Positions 19,900-31,302 of a stretch of DNA of 64,000 bases are shown one piece after another (position 1 is the stretch's first letter; each line of letters opens with the position of its first letter). The notes under the pieces were generated by a model, which did no database searches, was not told where the DNA came from, and saw only the letters and a list, made by a program, of their open reading frames with translations. A program made the translations under genes and the position numbers. Location of the stretch: assembly GCA_038025085.1 (NCBI GenBank), contig CM076154.1, positions 21,462,501-21,526,500 of the forward strand. The letters are read 5' to 3'. Origin of the DNA: Tetragonia tetragonoides (taxonomy: Eukaryota; Streptophyta; Magnoliopsida; Caryophyllales; Aizoaceae).

Positions 19900-22000
19900 A
19901 GTCATAATTAAGAAAAATTAAGCTATAGACATTATATCTAACCTTACTTAAGCCAACTTCACAATTAGTGGAACCTAACGGTATTCAAAAACATAATCCT
20001 TACTGAACACACTTAGCTAGTGGCATTAACCCATCAATTCAATAAGATCCATTTAAAATTTTCATGATATTTACTAGTAGATCACTATAGTTGCAATAGT
20101 AGTCCTACAATTCTTACGATCAAATTCAAATCTGCATTTAGATTATAATATAGACTACCCACTCGTAGTTCATTCAATTCAGACTGTAATCCCTCAGTTC
20201 ATTTTCAATTTTCAAGCAAAAAAATCAATTTTGTACAAAAAATGATCTCAGCCCACATATGCCAAACAAATACTTAAACAACATACACAATAATCACACA
20301 TTTCATCATTACAGATTATAGAGAAATCCAAACTTCAACCAAGCAACAAATGGGCACAAAAATACGCCAAATACCACAACAAGCTAAGTGACGTCTACAA
20401 TGAGCAATTTTCAAAATTTGAACAACTCACACCATATTAACGGCTGTAGCATGTAGCTACAAGATAAGCATCTATACGTCACGCCCTTGACATGAAAAGA
20501 AAAGGGAAAAAACAACAGGACAAGGAAAACAAAGTACTACCCGGAAGGTCTCTTATTAGAGACACCATTTCATTGTAAAGACCCATATTCAGTTCAGTTT
20601 CTAAGCTTTGTTCTATCAAGTTTCAATCCAGGCGATCAGCAGAAATATATTATTGAAGTCCAAAGCTTTGTTCCAGCAAGATCTGATCCAGACAGCAAAC
20701 AAGTAATGAAAGAGCTATGATTAGTCGAGGCTATGATTAGTACATTGAGTCATAGTTTATGTCTACTAATTTTGTTCATCCTATTTTGCTTTTAGTAATG
20801 AAAGAGCTAGCTCAAATTCAATTAGAGGTTCATATAGTACATTTATCGAGTATACATGTCTAATCTCATTGTATAACTTTTCCATTTTTCGGCTTTACTG
20901 AGTTTCTTGTGCCTTCTACTCTGATCTTCCTGGGTAAAGGATTTTCAAATTCTGCAGAAACTTGAAGCATCCTGTTCTGTGTGTTAAGCATTTGACGAAG
21001 GAAATTGACATCATACATCCCTTTAATTGCTGAACTCGGCCTCACTGATAAATGATAATGATATTATCTATACCCAACTTTGTTGCTGGAAGTTCTCTTA
21101 TTAGAGACACCATTGCAGAATATAGACCCATATTCAGTTCAGTTTCTGATGATACAACTTCGATTTCTATTTCAGAGACTGAATTTCAGATCAGTTGCTA
21201 CACTTTGTAATCCATTGAATTTGCAACCGAGCTTCTGTTCATTGCACATCCAGCTACCTATTCCAGTACTGTCATCAAAAATTTCTAAGGGTAGCAACCA
21301 AGTATTATCCTTGAGATACGAAAACTTATACAGTTGAAATTATGAGAACCTTAGTGTCTTGCCTCTTTTGTGTTTTATGTCAGAACAAGTTGCCTACTGA
21401 GTTTGTTGTAATTTGCAACTGAAATGACCACTATTGTCCAATAACTAGTGGCTTCTCATCATCTGTAGATAACCAATACTGTCCAAATCAGGCTTCACCA
21501 CAAAATGATAATGTAAATCCATTTTCACAGCTATAAAAGCATTGCCACCCCCCTGCACTACTGTATTTCCATGATCTGTCATTTGCAACTGATCATTATT
21601 ATTTAATAACTAATGGGTTCTCATCTTCTGTAGATGACCAATATTGTCGAAAAACTAGGCTCACTCTCCTCACAACCTCTTTCTCTTCATTTCAGAAGGA
21701 GAAAGCTTGGGACATATGTCTGACCCCCATAGCTAGACAGCTAGTTACAATCTCTCTCCTTCATCACACCGTAGAACAGATCTATTATGAATTTGGGAGA
21801 AATCTATTAATAAAGTTGTTTATCTCCTCAAGGCACAAACACAAAGAAGCCTTAAATAAACACCCAAATTGCCTTTCAAAGCTCAAATTACACAAACTAA
21901 CCCACCATATGCCCACAGCAATGAGCTTTCTTTTGTTAGCACCATCTATTTTGCAGTAGCAATGTTCCTGTACTAGATCAGCCACCTTCAAACGTCCTTC
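19900..22000. other. Non-coding interior of element A
   Basis: No convincing gene. A segment with CTCTTATTAGAGACACCAT (20549 and 21094) and AGACCCATATTCAGTTCAGT is repeated about 545 bp apart as a diverged direct repeat. The stretch 21850-22080 is homologous to 35900-36085 in element B. Confidence 0.5.
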
Positions 22001-23117
22001 CTTGCCTTCGCTGTCAAGATTTCATACTCAACGCAACCCCAATGGCTTCCATTCTCTCACCTCCATGAAGCCACCCCTATTGTCTATGAGAGCCATCCTA
22101 CATTCTCTCAACAAAATTTTAAGTTGCTGCTTCTGCACAGCTGCACTGCTGCTGCACAACTGCTTCTGTTTACTTTTATTGTGGCCTCCACACTTTCCTT
22201 CACATAAAGATATGCGGGTGTCTCGAATCAAACTCGGAACGTGCATTTTTACATGAGCTGAGTACACGATGTGATATGTAAGCTAATCCAATTAAGTGAC
22301 ATTCTAACTACAGAACATTGATGGTGCTCACCATGTACTCAGAGCTCAATCTAATCTTCATGGTCAGCCTTTAACTCATGCAATTTCAATCATATTGTAT
22401 TCAATACAAAGTTCTTTTTCCTATTCAATTGTTCTCCAACAATTTCATGATCAGAACAAAATTGACAAACTGTATTCAAAAAACAGAACCCTAGTTCGAT
22501 TATTTCATATTGAAATTCAAATAAGCCTTCAACCAAGGAAATACAATAAACAAAATTATAGAGAAACTAATTCCATCCACAACAATCCTAATTCAGACAA
22601 TAGGGTACTAGGGATTAAATTATGAAACAAAGCTTCTTATTTTGACCTGCGACTAAATGAAATTGGAGAATTTGACCTGGAACTAAATGAAATTGCAGCA
22701 AACCCTAATTCATAAAAATTACAACTTGAGGGAATAGAGAGAAAGATGAACCTGGAATAGAAATTTACCGATTCAGTGGACTTGAAGCACGAAATCGTTG
22801 GACTCAGAGAAGACTAACTGGAACAATATGGAAGCTTGTTGATGCCCAGTTTTAATGGAGTCGCGTTGTTGGGCGGTGACCAGATTGTTTTAGTGAGAGA
22901 GAGAGAGTCGCGTTTGGGAGGAGAGAGAGTTGCGATTGGGAGGAGAGAGAGTGAGCGCGCGCTAAGAGTAGCGTGGTTTTTGTTCTTACTGTATACCCAA
23001 ATGAACGAACGTGATTTTATTGTTAGCTGAATAAAACGAGATGAACGGCCGTGATTGTTTGTTCTCGTAGTTCGCACTAAGGGACTAGTTCACTCTAGAA
23101 CTGGACTCTATAGTATT

Positions 23118-23250
23118 AGGTTCAGGTGTGAGCCCCTTACTATATGCGAACTATGCGAACTTAAAACACAGACCGTGGATCTTGAAATCAACGGCTGTAA
23201 ATTGTTCACTGGCGCGGTGGCAATCTCGTAATAAACTCAAACTTTGTTTA
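23118..23250 (+). repeat. Family terminus (left-type TIR), head to head with element A's right end
   Basis: Begins about GGTTCAGGTGTGAGCC and continues TATATGCGAACTATGCGAAC, the same end type as at 25364, 37105 and 37385. It faces away from element A's right end, so 23060-23160 is an imperfect palindrome. Its sequence resumes after the Harbinger insertion at 24594. Confidence 0.6.
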
Positions 23251-23581
23251 TGGCCTGTTTGGATGTTGGCATTTGATTTCAAATTCCCCAATTGGCCCAA
23301 ATCAGGTGTTTGGCTATCCAAAATATTTGACATTTGTATTTGGGCCAATTCCAAAGTAATTTAAAAAAGCCTTTAAACCTTGTATTTCAAATTCACACCA
23401 AAAGACTATCAATTTGAAATTCAAGCCCACCTCACAATGAAAACCCACACTCCTCTCTCTCTCCAAAACCACCGACACTCTGCTCTCTCTCCTCACACTG
23501 TCACACATTGACTCTCTCTCCTCATCTCTCTCTCCTCACACATCGACTCTCTCTCTCCAAAATCGCATCGACATCGTCGGA

Positions 23582-24253
23582 TTACGCAAAGCAATCCGAC
23601 GAAGAAGTTACAGGAGATATCACCGGAGAAATGATGGTCGCGGCACGTGGCGAAGAAGCCGGAGATCGAACCCGGGGAACATGACCGGAAGACGGGGACT
23701 TCGCCGGAGAATGCACTGGAGGAGAGAGAGAGTGAGATGGCGGTTTAGAGTGAACCGGAGATATTGTCGGTGACGGTGAGTGTGATGATGGTGATTGTGC
23801 AGGCGATGGAGGAGAGAGAGAGTGAGATGATGGCGGTTTAGAGTGAAACGGAGGGATTGTCGTTGACGGGGAGTGTGATGATGGTGGTTGTGCCGGCGAT
23901 GGAGGAGAGAGATTGTGAGACGGGGAGGGAGGTTTCTCCGGTGATGTCGCCGGCGATGGAGGAGTGTGAGTGTGAGATTGTGGCGGAGAATGAACCGGAG
24001 AGTGAACCGGTGACAGGGAGTGTGATGATGATGGTGATTGTGCCGGCAGTGGAGGAGAGAGAATGTGAGACGGAGAGGGAGGTTTCTCCGGCACAGTCGC
24101 CGGAGAAATGGCCGGAGAATGTGGTTTGTGAATGGGTTGTTTAGGGTTTGAGGATGGTGGTAGTGAAGGAGAATGGGTGGGAGATTGTTGTGAATTTGCC
24201 GGAAAAATTGAGAAACATAAAATTAACAGAGTAATGATAACAAATTTCTTCAT
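23582..24253 (-). CDS. Proline-rich arabinogalactan-type secreted protein
   Basis: An uninterrupted 223-residue ORF. Residues 1-23 (MKKFVIITLLILCFSIFPAN) form a clear signal peptide with a likely cut before QQSPTHSP. The rest is almost all Ser/Pro/His/Thr in SP, PSPSH and SPPSPAQ-type repeats, as in classical arabinogalactan or hydroxyproline-rich cell-wall proteins, where SP motifs are glycosylated. The C-terminus (PVTSSSDCFA) lacks the hydrophobic tail of a GPI anchor. At DNA level it is internally repetitive. It lies wholly inside a Harbinger-like element, so it is probably a captured or transposing copy; whether it is expressed cannot be told. Confidence 0.65.
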   Translation of the reverse strand: MKKFVIITLLILCFSIFPANSQQSPTHSPSLPPSSNPKQPIHKPHSPAISPATVPEKPPSPSHILSPPLPAQSPSSSHSLSPVHSPVHSPPQSHTHTPPSPATSPEKPPSPSHNLSPPSPAQPPSSHSPSTTIPPFHSKPPSSHSLSPPSPAQSPSSHSPSPTISPVHSKPPSHSLSPPVHSPAKSPSSGHVPRVRSPASSPRAATIISPVISPVTSSSDCFA

Positions 24254-24354
24254 TTTGGGAAGTTGTGGGTTTAATTATTGGTTAGAATCTAAAATTTCAA
24301 TAAAATTTTCATTGATTTATATGCAAATGTGGAATTGAAATTGTATAGCTTGCC

Positions 24355-24530
24355 AAACAAAGATTGGATTTCAAATTGTAGAATTGAAATTCCTTGTTTT
24401 GCCAAACAAGAAATTCATTTCAAATTTTTGAATTGAAATTCCTTGTTTTCCCAAACAAGAAATTCATATTTCAAATTTTGGAATTGAATTTTTTGTTTTC
24501 CCAAACAATGAATTTGTATTTGAATTGCAA
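24355..24530. repeat. Tandem repeat, about 47-bp unit, three copies
   Basis: The unit contains GAATTGAAATTCCTTGTTTT and CCAAACAAGAAATTCATTTC, repeated three times with small changes just inside the right end of the Harbinger-like element. Confidence 0.8.
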
Positions 24531-24593
24531 AATTTCAAATTCTTGAATCGAATTCAAGATATTCAAATCAAATGGTGGAATCCAAACGTGCTC

Positions 24594-25363
24594 TTAAGCC
24601 AAAAAAAAAACAACAAAACACAAACGTTGCTACTTGGTACAATTCTTTCTCTTTCCAACTTCCACGCCTACTTCATCGATCTCAGTCATCCGCTTTCTCT
24701 CTCCTCCGCCATAAGATACAACAATCCAAAGCTTTGATTTTGAATCAATAATTGTATCAGATTTGTTGCAAGTGAAGAACCCTAGGTACAAAATTTTTGT
24801 CTCTCCTCTCTATCTCCTTCATCCAAGGTTTCCACTCCACCCTCACCACAGTTTCTCTCTCTTCGCGTAAGGTTCTCACTGTTTTCTCTGTCTTTGTCGA
24901 CCGAAGGTAGCATCAAGTCAATCTATTATCTCTCTCCTAACTACATACATAGCTAAGGAGGTTAGTTATCACCTTTGTTGTGTTCATATTTTTTTTATTT
25001 TATGTAATGGTTGATATTTGCTACACATTTGTTCGAAATTGCACTTGATTGTCTGTGTTTTTGTGTATTGGATAAAGTTTCTGAAATTATGAGTGATATT
25101 GACTTCCATCTTCTGTTTTATGTGTAATTTTGAGTGTGGATGATATATTGCAGAAATTTTGAGCCAAATTACACTTCAATCTTGTGTTTTTGTGTATATT
25201 TGAGTTGTAGAATTTGAGGGAGGTGTCAGGGAATTGATTGTTAGAACAAATTAACTGCAAATTGTGAGTGATTTTATGAATCTAAACACAAACGTTGCTA
25301 CTTGGTACAATTCTTTCTCTTTCCAACTTCCACGCCTACTTCATCGACGCCTACTTAATCAAG
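24594..25363. other. Internal sequence of the TIR family, 5'-UTR-like
   Basis: CT-rich, UTR-like sequence with no ORF. A segment of about 64 bp (AACACAAACGTTGCTACTTG onward, 24620-24683) recurs at 25284-25347 and, diverged, at about 17603. It is cut at 25364 by the left end of element B. Confidence 0.5.
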
Positions 25364-25507
25364 TTCTGGTGTGAACTACCTAATATATGCGAACTCTACG
25401 AACTCGATATACTGACCGTAAGATCATCAAATTAACGGTTCAGATCTTATTACTGAAACAGGCGGGGGCATTTTAGTTAATAAAATGAGTTTTAAAAGAA
25501 AAGAAAA

Positions 25508-26584
25508 GGCCGCTGTTATTGCCAGGTCTAAAAATACTAATGACAGGTCATTAATTTTTTGAGTTGACAATGTAGCCCTTCATATTAATAAGGCAAAATA
25601 CATATTCTCTCCCATACTATCTTTAATTGCCTTTTTTACAAACAAAAATTATGGAAAATGTATTAGGATTAGGAATCCAATAATTCCACTAATTTAGCAT
25701 TAAATTTGGAAGGGAGATTGAATTGAGAATAATATCACATTATATATTATATTGCTCTCATCCTATCATAAGTCATAACCCATGGCTCTTTGATTTCCAT
25801 GATTTTGATCTCTTTTGCTAAATATCTTCGTCCTCATGTATTATTCTAGTTCTATATGCTTACTATAGCCATGTAAAACGTAACTTCTCCAATCAAATTG
25901 TTAGAAGAAGAAGCTAACCTAGCAAGATCCTTTTTATCCAATAAATATAACTTACTTTTAAAAATTGCTAGCAAAATTATAAAAAGATATCATTAAACCG
26001 TTTGAGAACTAAAATAATGGTTACTACGAAATTTTAAAAAAAAAATCGTATCACTTAATTATAGGCATCTTTAAAACTCTTGACAGAGCTTCATCATTAC
26101 TGATTAGGGCGTAGCACAATATTTACATTTTTTGTTGAGGGGGAAACGCATTCTTTACGTAAGGATTATATAACTTGTAATATCTAATTGCATCCTCCAC
26201 AATACTGTAATAAAAAAAGAAAAAAATCAAGCAAATAAATATTTGCATCTCATTAATTAATTCATAATTGTCGTTGGTGAATAACATGCCCAACAACCCA
26301 AGCAATTGAAGTTATTGTATATTTCAACTATTTTATATTTGGATCTTAGATATTTTGTATCAATGGAAATATTCTTTGAAATTTTGGAAATATTTTATTT
26401 GACTATCATTATGATTAAAATAGATGGATACTCAATAGGTAAATAAGCTAAGAAAGTGTAAATAAAGCCATACTACAAAAAGAGAATGATTTAGGTTGCC
26501 TATTTAATATAAAGGGCTAAATTGTCTACTCAAATATTTTTTGGCCTGACATTAGTGTTTTTTGACCTGGCAATAATAGCGGCC
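25508..26584. mobile_element. hAT-like non-autonomous element H1
   Basis: 1077 bp with an 8-bp duplication AAAGAAAA on both sides (25500-25507, 26585-26592). The TIRs start GGCCGCTGTTATTGCCAGGT and, from the other end, GGCCGCTATTATTGCCAGGT; similarity runs about 120 bp inward. A second member (H2) lies at 44856. The 8-bp duplication fits hAT, although the termini are not the usual CAG/TAG start. No coding sequence. Confidence 0.85.
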
Positions 26585-27529
26585 AAAGAAAATAGAGTGT
26601 CTCCTTTCTTCGTTCTATCCCGTACCACGATTTTCTCTCTCCTCTCGATCTCCATGGTTGCGACCTGCGAAGATACTCTTGAGCAAAGGTATGCACTGAT
26701 TACTTTCTATATAGCTCTCTCCCTCTCTTATTCTTACAAATTTTTCTTATTAATATTCAGAATTTGCTCTCAGATTTGAGGTTTTCATTTGGCCCAAAAA
26801 GTGAAGAGGAAAAGAGTAAACTTTTATATTGCGCGAAATCAGGTTAATTTGATGTTGTTTCATGCTAAGTTGAGGCTATAATTTCATGATTTTTTTCTCT
26901 CAAATTCGTAGTTTTAGTACTACTTTTCATGTTTAATTTTTCGGTTCTGAAAATTATTAATTAAGCCCTAGAATTTACAGAGGTTCAATGTTCGATTTTA
27001 CTATAAGAATGAAGAAGAAGATGCTATTTTGTAGCTTTCTTTAGTGATTTCAATCTAAACTTATCTATCACACACACTCTCTCTCTTTATTATTCCACAA
27101 ATTTCAGCAAAATTGAGTTAGGAATGTTGTGTATGGTAGAGAAAAATTAGGAGGTTTTGATTTGTTACTGGAATTTAGCTACACTGGTTGTGATAGATAA
27201 GTTAGGGTGGGAATTTCTTTTGCAAATTGGAAGCTCACTGGTATTGGTTCTTGCCATTCTTTTTGGGTTGGATTTCTAGGAGCACAAAAGATCTTACTGA
27301 GCTAAAATATTAGTCCAGACTCCAAATTCACAATTGAATTGCCTTATCTTAAGCAAGACGCATATTGTGGAATCGTGTTATATTTGTTCTTAGCGAGAGT
27401 GAACAATTTTTGATACACAAAAGAAATTTAGTTTTTGTTGCATGATCCATGCTCTTAAATCAAGGAAAGGAGCAATGACTGGGTCATACTGAATCCCACT
27501 TCAACCGCAAAGTGTTGTTGGTGTAGTGA

Positions 27530-27665
27530 CTCAAGGGGTGGCTTTAAAGTGACTCTGGGGTGGCTCCTCATAAGTACTTGGGGTGACACCATTGAATATT
27601 TGGGGGTGGCACCATATATTGAGTGTGGGTGGCTCGATACAAAAGAAGGGGGTGGCTTTGAAATT
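27530..27665. repeat. GGGGTGGCTC motif cluster 1
   Basis: Six copies of GGGGTGGCTY/GGGGTGRCAC spaced 20-35 bp. Similar clusters lie at 28588-28640, 30530-30680, 31400-31640 and 33180-33500 (plus sense), and at 30287-30420, 32085-32270, 33745-34080 and 34245-34330 (GAGCCACCCC sense). Confidence 0.8.
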
Positions 27666-28224
27666 CTAGGTGAAAGTTCGAAATTATCTGACGTTTATGA
27701 CATAGTATGAATGGTGTTACACTCTTACTGGTCTGAAGATAGTTATTTTGGAAGCATCATTTATCAAGTTCATCTTTCAGACGTTTCTTCTGTCACCCAA
27801 TGGAGAAAAGTTGTTGCATAATTGTTGGATTTGCATGGTATTGAAGTATGCAGAATGCAGATAATATCTTTTGTTCTTATTTTTATTATGATCCCTTAGT
27901 GCTTCCTTTGGGTGGGGGGGGGTGTTGTCATTTGTGCATCATCTTCATTTGCCTAGTTGCCTACATCTTTTTCCATCTTCCTCGATTCTCCATGTTTAGT
28001 TGTTGAATTTGCATGATAACAAATATGGGTATACTACATACCTTTCGTTAAGATACTTTTGTTTTATTGTTGAACAATTGAACCACCTTTGGTGCTCTGC
28101 TATCTTTGTTGTCTCTAGAAGCTTGACTATCACTAATTTTGGGCCAGTGCCTCCTTTGTTGGGTAGACAATAGACATGCAATGTTGTCACTTGAACATTT
28201 TATTTTATTTTGCTTTTATTTTAG

Positions 28225-28330
28225 GTCCTTGGGAGGTTAGCATCTCAAATATATATTGTGCTTCAAGGGAAGGATAAATCATTATACACTCCATCGAGAT
28301 GATGAGGATATGTGTATAGTTCGTAAAGTG
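28225..28330 (+). pseudogene. Captured exon fragment of an organellar-type ribosomal protein L13 gene (uL13)
   Basis: After an acceptor (TTTTATTTTAG, ending 28224) the frame reads VLGRLASQIYIVLQGKDKSL then YTPSR; after a shift RDDEDMCIVRK follows. From the uL13 family, LGRLAS ... GKDK ... YTP ... GD is the N-terminal signature, and the mitochondrial/plastid type fits best. The following 200 bp stay partly open (KVRNDETSPRKTSSDGAMGS, to a TAG at 28460-28462), then end in a donor-like GAT/GTAAGT at about 28520; I do not recognise that part. Frameshifted, so not functional. Confidence 0.7.
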
Positions 28331-28714
28331 AAGGATGATGTTATGAAAGTTCGAAATGATGAGACAAGTCCCCGTAAAACAAGCAGTGATGGTGCAATGG
28401 GGTCTGGGTTTTTCTCTGATCCTTCTTCTAGCAATAAAGGAATAATCGAAGTCGATCGTTAGTGTTTAATCTTACTCCTGAAATTCTGCCGGATAATGAC
28501 ATAGAGAAGTCGGCAACTGATGTAAGTAGTTTTATGTCTTATTTTTGTCTGTTTTCTATCTGATTTTTAGGTATCTGTAGTTTTTGGGAGTGGCCCCTGT
28601 AGTTTAGTGGGGGTGGCCCCCTGTAGTTTAGTGGGGGTGGCGCCTGATGTAAAATGTTAATCTTCTCTTTTTTCTGGTAAAATGTTAGAATCTATTACTA
28701 AAAGTGCTTTGAGT

Positions 28715-29110
28715 ACACCTAAAAGATAAAAGGATTAAGGGATCCACCTACTAGGTAGGGTCCCCCCACAATCCAATCCTATTATGCTCTAATTATATCT
28801 TAAACTTGAGCAACAAAAACACATTACATCAGAGCCTCTCTATAATCTCTATCTTGCCTACTCAACTTTCTCCTACAACTTAACATCATTGTGAAAAGAA
28901 GCATGATTTCTTCCGCGCCAAATGTTGTACACCAATGCTGCCAGGCCAGCAGCTGCAATTTGAGTTTCTGAATCTCGTACTTCTTCTTCTACTAATTCAG
29001 TTCATAACACCGAGGTTGCTCTAGTGGTCCAACCTAGCAACTATTTGATCTGGTTCAACAAGTTCCTAGGACCTTGTTGCTCTTGAATAAACTCCACTAG
29101 TTATAAGAGC
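28715..29110 (-). pseudogene. LINE 3'-end fragment
   Basis: The minus strand around 29000-28870 reads AAGLAALVYNIWRGRNHASF, typical of the end of the zinc-binding/RT-associated region of plant L1 LINEs. The same segment occurs as LAAMVYWIWRIRNSI in the LINE at 51.4-53.5 kb, and both are followed by an ATCCACCTAC..GGTAGGG tract in the 3' UTR. Confidence 0.6.
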
Positions 29111-29132
29111 AGAAAATATCAAATTTAAGGAG

Positions 29133-29166
29133 TGCCCTGTTTTGTTTTGTTTTGTTTTGTTTTGTT
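29133..29166. repeat. Pentanucleotide microsatellite (TTTTG)n
   Basis: About six to seven copies of TTTTG in a row. Confidence 0.9.
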
Positions 29167-29989
29167 ACAACATCTCGACAGTTTTCTCTGGAAAGCTCCT
29201 TGCATTGTCAACACTCAATAGCATTTACAAATGGTAACCCGCACTTCTTCCTATAGTATCGTGTCCAAGAATGTATCCACTATGATTTAGTTATATTTAT
29301 TATATACGCACATATGCATAAGAAATCCAGCTGTTCTTTTTTTTTCCTTCCCTTGCATTGATGTAAAAAACAATGGAACTACACGTTTACTGATCGATCT
29401 CTGAACTGAACTGATCGGATTCCACGGAAATGAACTGAATTCCACTGAACTCAACTCAACTCTGCTAAACTGAGTAAATGGGAAAAAAGACCCACTTTAT
29501 ATATAGCATAAAAACAAGAGGACGGTCAGAATTCAGAAATGTAACCGTAAAAATATGAAAGATTATTAAAAAGAAAGTTGAAATTGGAAGTGAGTTGTTG
29601 TTCTATTCATACATGTGGAGTTGGCAACAAAATTGTGGCTTTATCTTGAACTAGGATTCAGTAGGTAGGAAATGAGAATTGATATTCAGTTATTTTCTTA
29701 AGATCAGAATTGATATTCAGTTATATGCCTTAAGAATATAGAGGAATGCCAATTGCTACAGTAAATCATTTCCATGCCATAGAGAATGCCCCAGTGGCCT
29801 AGTAATTCCTTTCAAACGATAGAAAATGCCCCGATGGCCATCAGGACAAAGATGGGATGTTTGCAATAGTTTTGAGCCCACTTAGGTGATGTTAGGTAAG
29901 CCTTTGATCACCATCAACAAACACTGTGACAGGATCTTAATTTAAATAAAAATCAACATGTACATAAAATAGTTAAATTTTAGTCCCAA

Positions 29990-30290
29990 AAATAATCTGA
30001 GTTGGTAAGATGAAAGCTACTTTTATTTTTCACCCTCTTATGGGTTTTGAGATGATGGGTTGTTCTCATTTTTCTGCTAATGTGCTGTTTATATTAATTT
30101 CAATATTGCTAACTTTGTGTTTTTGGGGTGGGCTTTGATAAGATGACTTCAGTGCAAAATATATTGGGGTTGAACAGTTGAAATAATTAGGTTCAAGCTT
30201 GTGTTTTTCTATGAAAAAGAACTGACACTTGAGTGTAGTTTTTCTGTTCTTGAATCATTAGGTTTATATTTACTAACACCAAGAGCCACC
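29990..30290. repeat. Direct duplication inside element B, copy 1 (copy 2 at 31810-32060)
   Basis: Both copies start TGAGTTGGTAAGAT and share GATGATGGGTTGTTCTCA, AACTTTGTGTTTTTGGGGT and CTGTTCTTG. Each is followed by a GAGCCACCCC minisatellite (30287 and 32085), so the minisatellite was duplicated with the segment. Confidence 0.8.
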
Positions 30291-30420
30291 CAAAGTAACA
30301 GTAGGAGCCACCCCAAAGTAACAATAGGAGCCGCCCCAAAGTATGGACCAGCCCATCCTCCAAGTAATGCAGGAGCCACCCCAAAGTACCAGCAGGAGCC
30401 ACCAGAGCCACCCCAAGGTT
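30287..30420. repeat. Minisatellite, 22-23-bp unit GAGCCACCCC-AAAGTAACA
   Basis: About five to six units, the first nearly perfect and the later ones diverged. The sister array is at about 32098-32200. Confidence 0.85.
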
Positions 30421-31104
30421 AGAAGTGGCTCTTTATAGTGAATGAAGGGGTTGAAACTTGAGTTGTACTATATAAAAAGAAAATAAAATAATGTATGTTA
30501 TATTTGTAGTTATCCTCCATAAAATTAATAGAGGTGCTCCATATTGAGTGTGGGTGGCTCCATATATTGCATAGGGGTGGCCTTACAAATAGTTATGGAG
30601 TGTCGCTTCAATATGAAAATATCTGTAAAATTGAAGACTATGGGTTTTATAGTGGTGGCGCCTGTAGTTTTATAAGGGTGGCTCTCTTATCTCCTAGCAA
30701 CTAGATATCTGACCAAGCTAGCACGTTGTTGGTTTGAGAATTGTGTAATAATTTTTGCTTATTAATTATTAGTTGGGTGAACTTTGATTCTTAACTTAGA
30801 TTTATGTTCTACCTTTTCCTTGAAACTGATGTGCTACTGTTTTTGGTTAGTTTCATTGTGTTAGTCGGTTGAGATGGATGTAGAAACTCCTAGCTTTTAC
30901 TTACAAATCTGACTATTGATATGTTGGTTTGTGTATTCTCGACCGGTCATCCTCCTATTTTTTTTGTTTTTCGTTATAAATCTGGTTATTATCTTCTTTG
31001 TTTTCTGTTTCAAATCTGAAGGTGTTTCCTGAATTCTAGGTGATTTTTGCATGATCATAGGAATGGACAAGACACAAGAGGCCTCCAATTGCTCCAAATG
31101 AGAA

Positions 31105-31302
31105 GAAAAGAGAATCTTAAGGAGCTGTGTGCAGAAGGGACATGAAATGAGTGGATTAAAGAAGGGGTAGGGAGACAGTGATTGATTTATCTGTTCTGAA
31201 AAATAAGAGTTTAAAGACTTTTGCACAGCGTGGGATGACATCTACTGCTGTTGTGGAAAAAGGAGTTGAGAAACCACTTGTGCAAATATACGTTGAAAGG
31301 TA
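31105..31302 (+). pseudogene. Unidentified exon-like fragment in element B
   Basis: The frame ending at 31302 reads ETVIDLSVLKNKSLKTFAQR then GMTSTAVVEKGVEKPLVQIY, a stretch with normal protein composition. An upstream part in the same frame (RHKRPPIAPNEKKRES) is broken by stops. I do not recognise the family. Given the RPSA and L13 pieces it is probably another captured exon. Confidence 0.35.

Larger units (their letters stand above)
17540..23105. mobile_element. Element A: long TIR element with gene fragments, left end truncated
   Basis: The right end (about 22900-23105) matches the right end of element B (about 36900-37095) and carries the inverted form of the family end (GTTCGCAC ... GTTCAC ... 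AGAACTGG). About 1.1 kb inside (22000-23100) is homologous to 36000-37100. The left side (17570-17660) matches internal family sequence at 23240-23250 plus 24594-24670 rather than a TIR, so the left terminus is lost. It contains an RPSA exon with intron flanks, arrays of short motifs and a 44-bp tandem repeat. No transposase is seen. Confidence 0.55.
23251..24593. mobile_element. PIF/Harbinger-like (Tourist-type) element carrying a gene
   Basis: The 1343-bp insert is flanked by TTA (23248-23250 and 24594-24596). Its ends are imperfect inverted repeats: TGGCCTGTTTGGATGTTGGC at the left, and on the other strand from the right GAGCACGTTTGGATTCCACC, followed by CATTTGATTT in both. Joining the flanks through a single TTA gives TTTGTTTAAGCCAAAAAA, and exactly this occurs uninterrupted at 17572-17589 in element A: a paralogous empty site. 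There is no transposase inside, but there is an intact secreted-protein ORF. Confidence 0.85.

Noticed and set aside
23857..24144. Plus-strand frame of 95 codons opposite the arabinogalactan-type ORF
   Set aside because: It is an opposite-strand shadow of the repetitive Ser/Pro coding sequence, with composition set by the repeats; the minus frame has the signal peptide.
30201..30422. Frame with repeated G-A-T-P-K-Y-like residues
   Set aside because: It is a read-through of the GAGCCACCCC minisatellite and has no start context or homologue that I can recognise.
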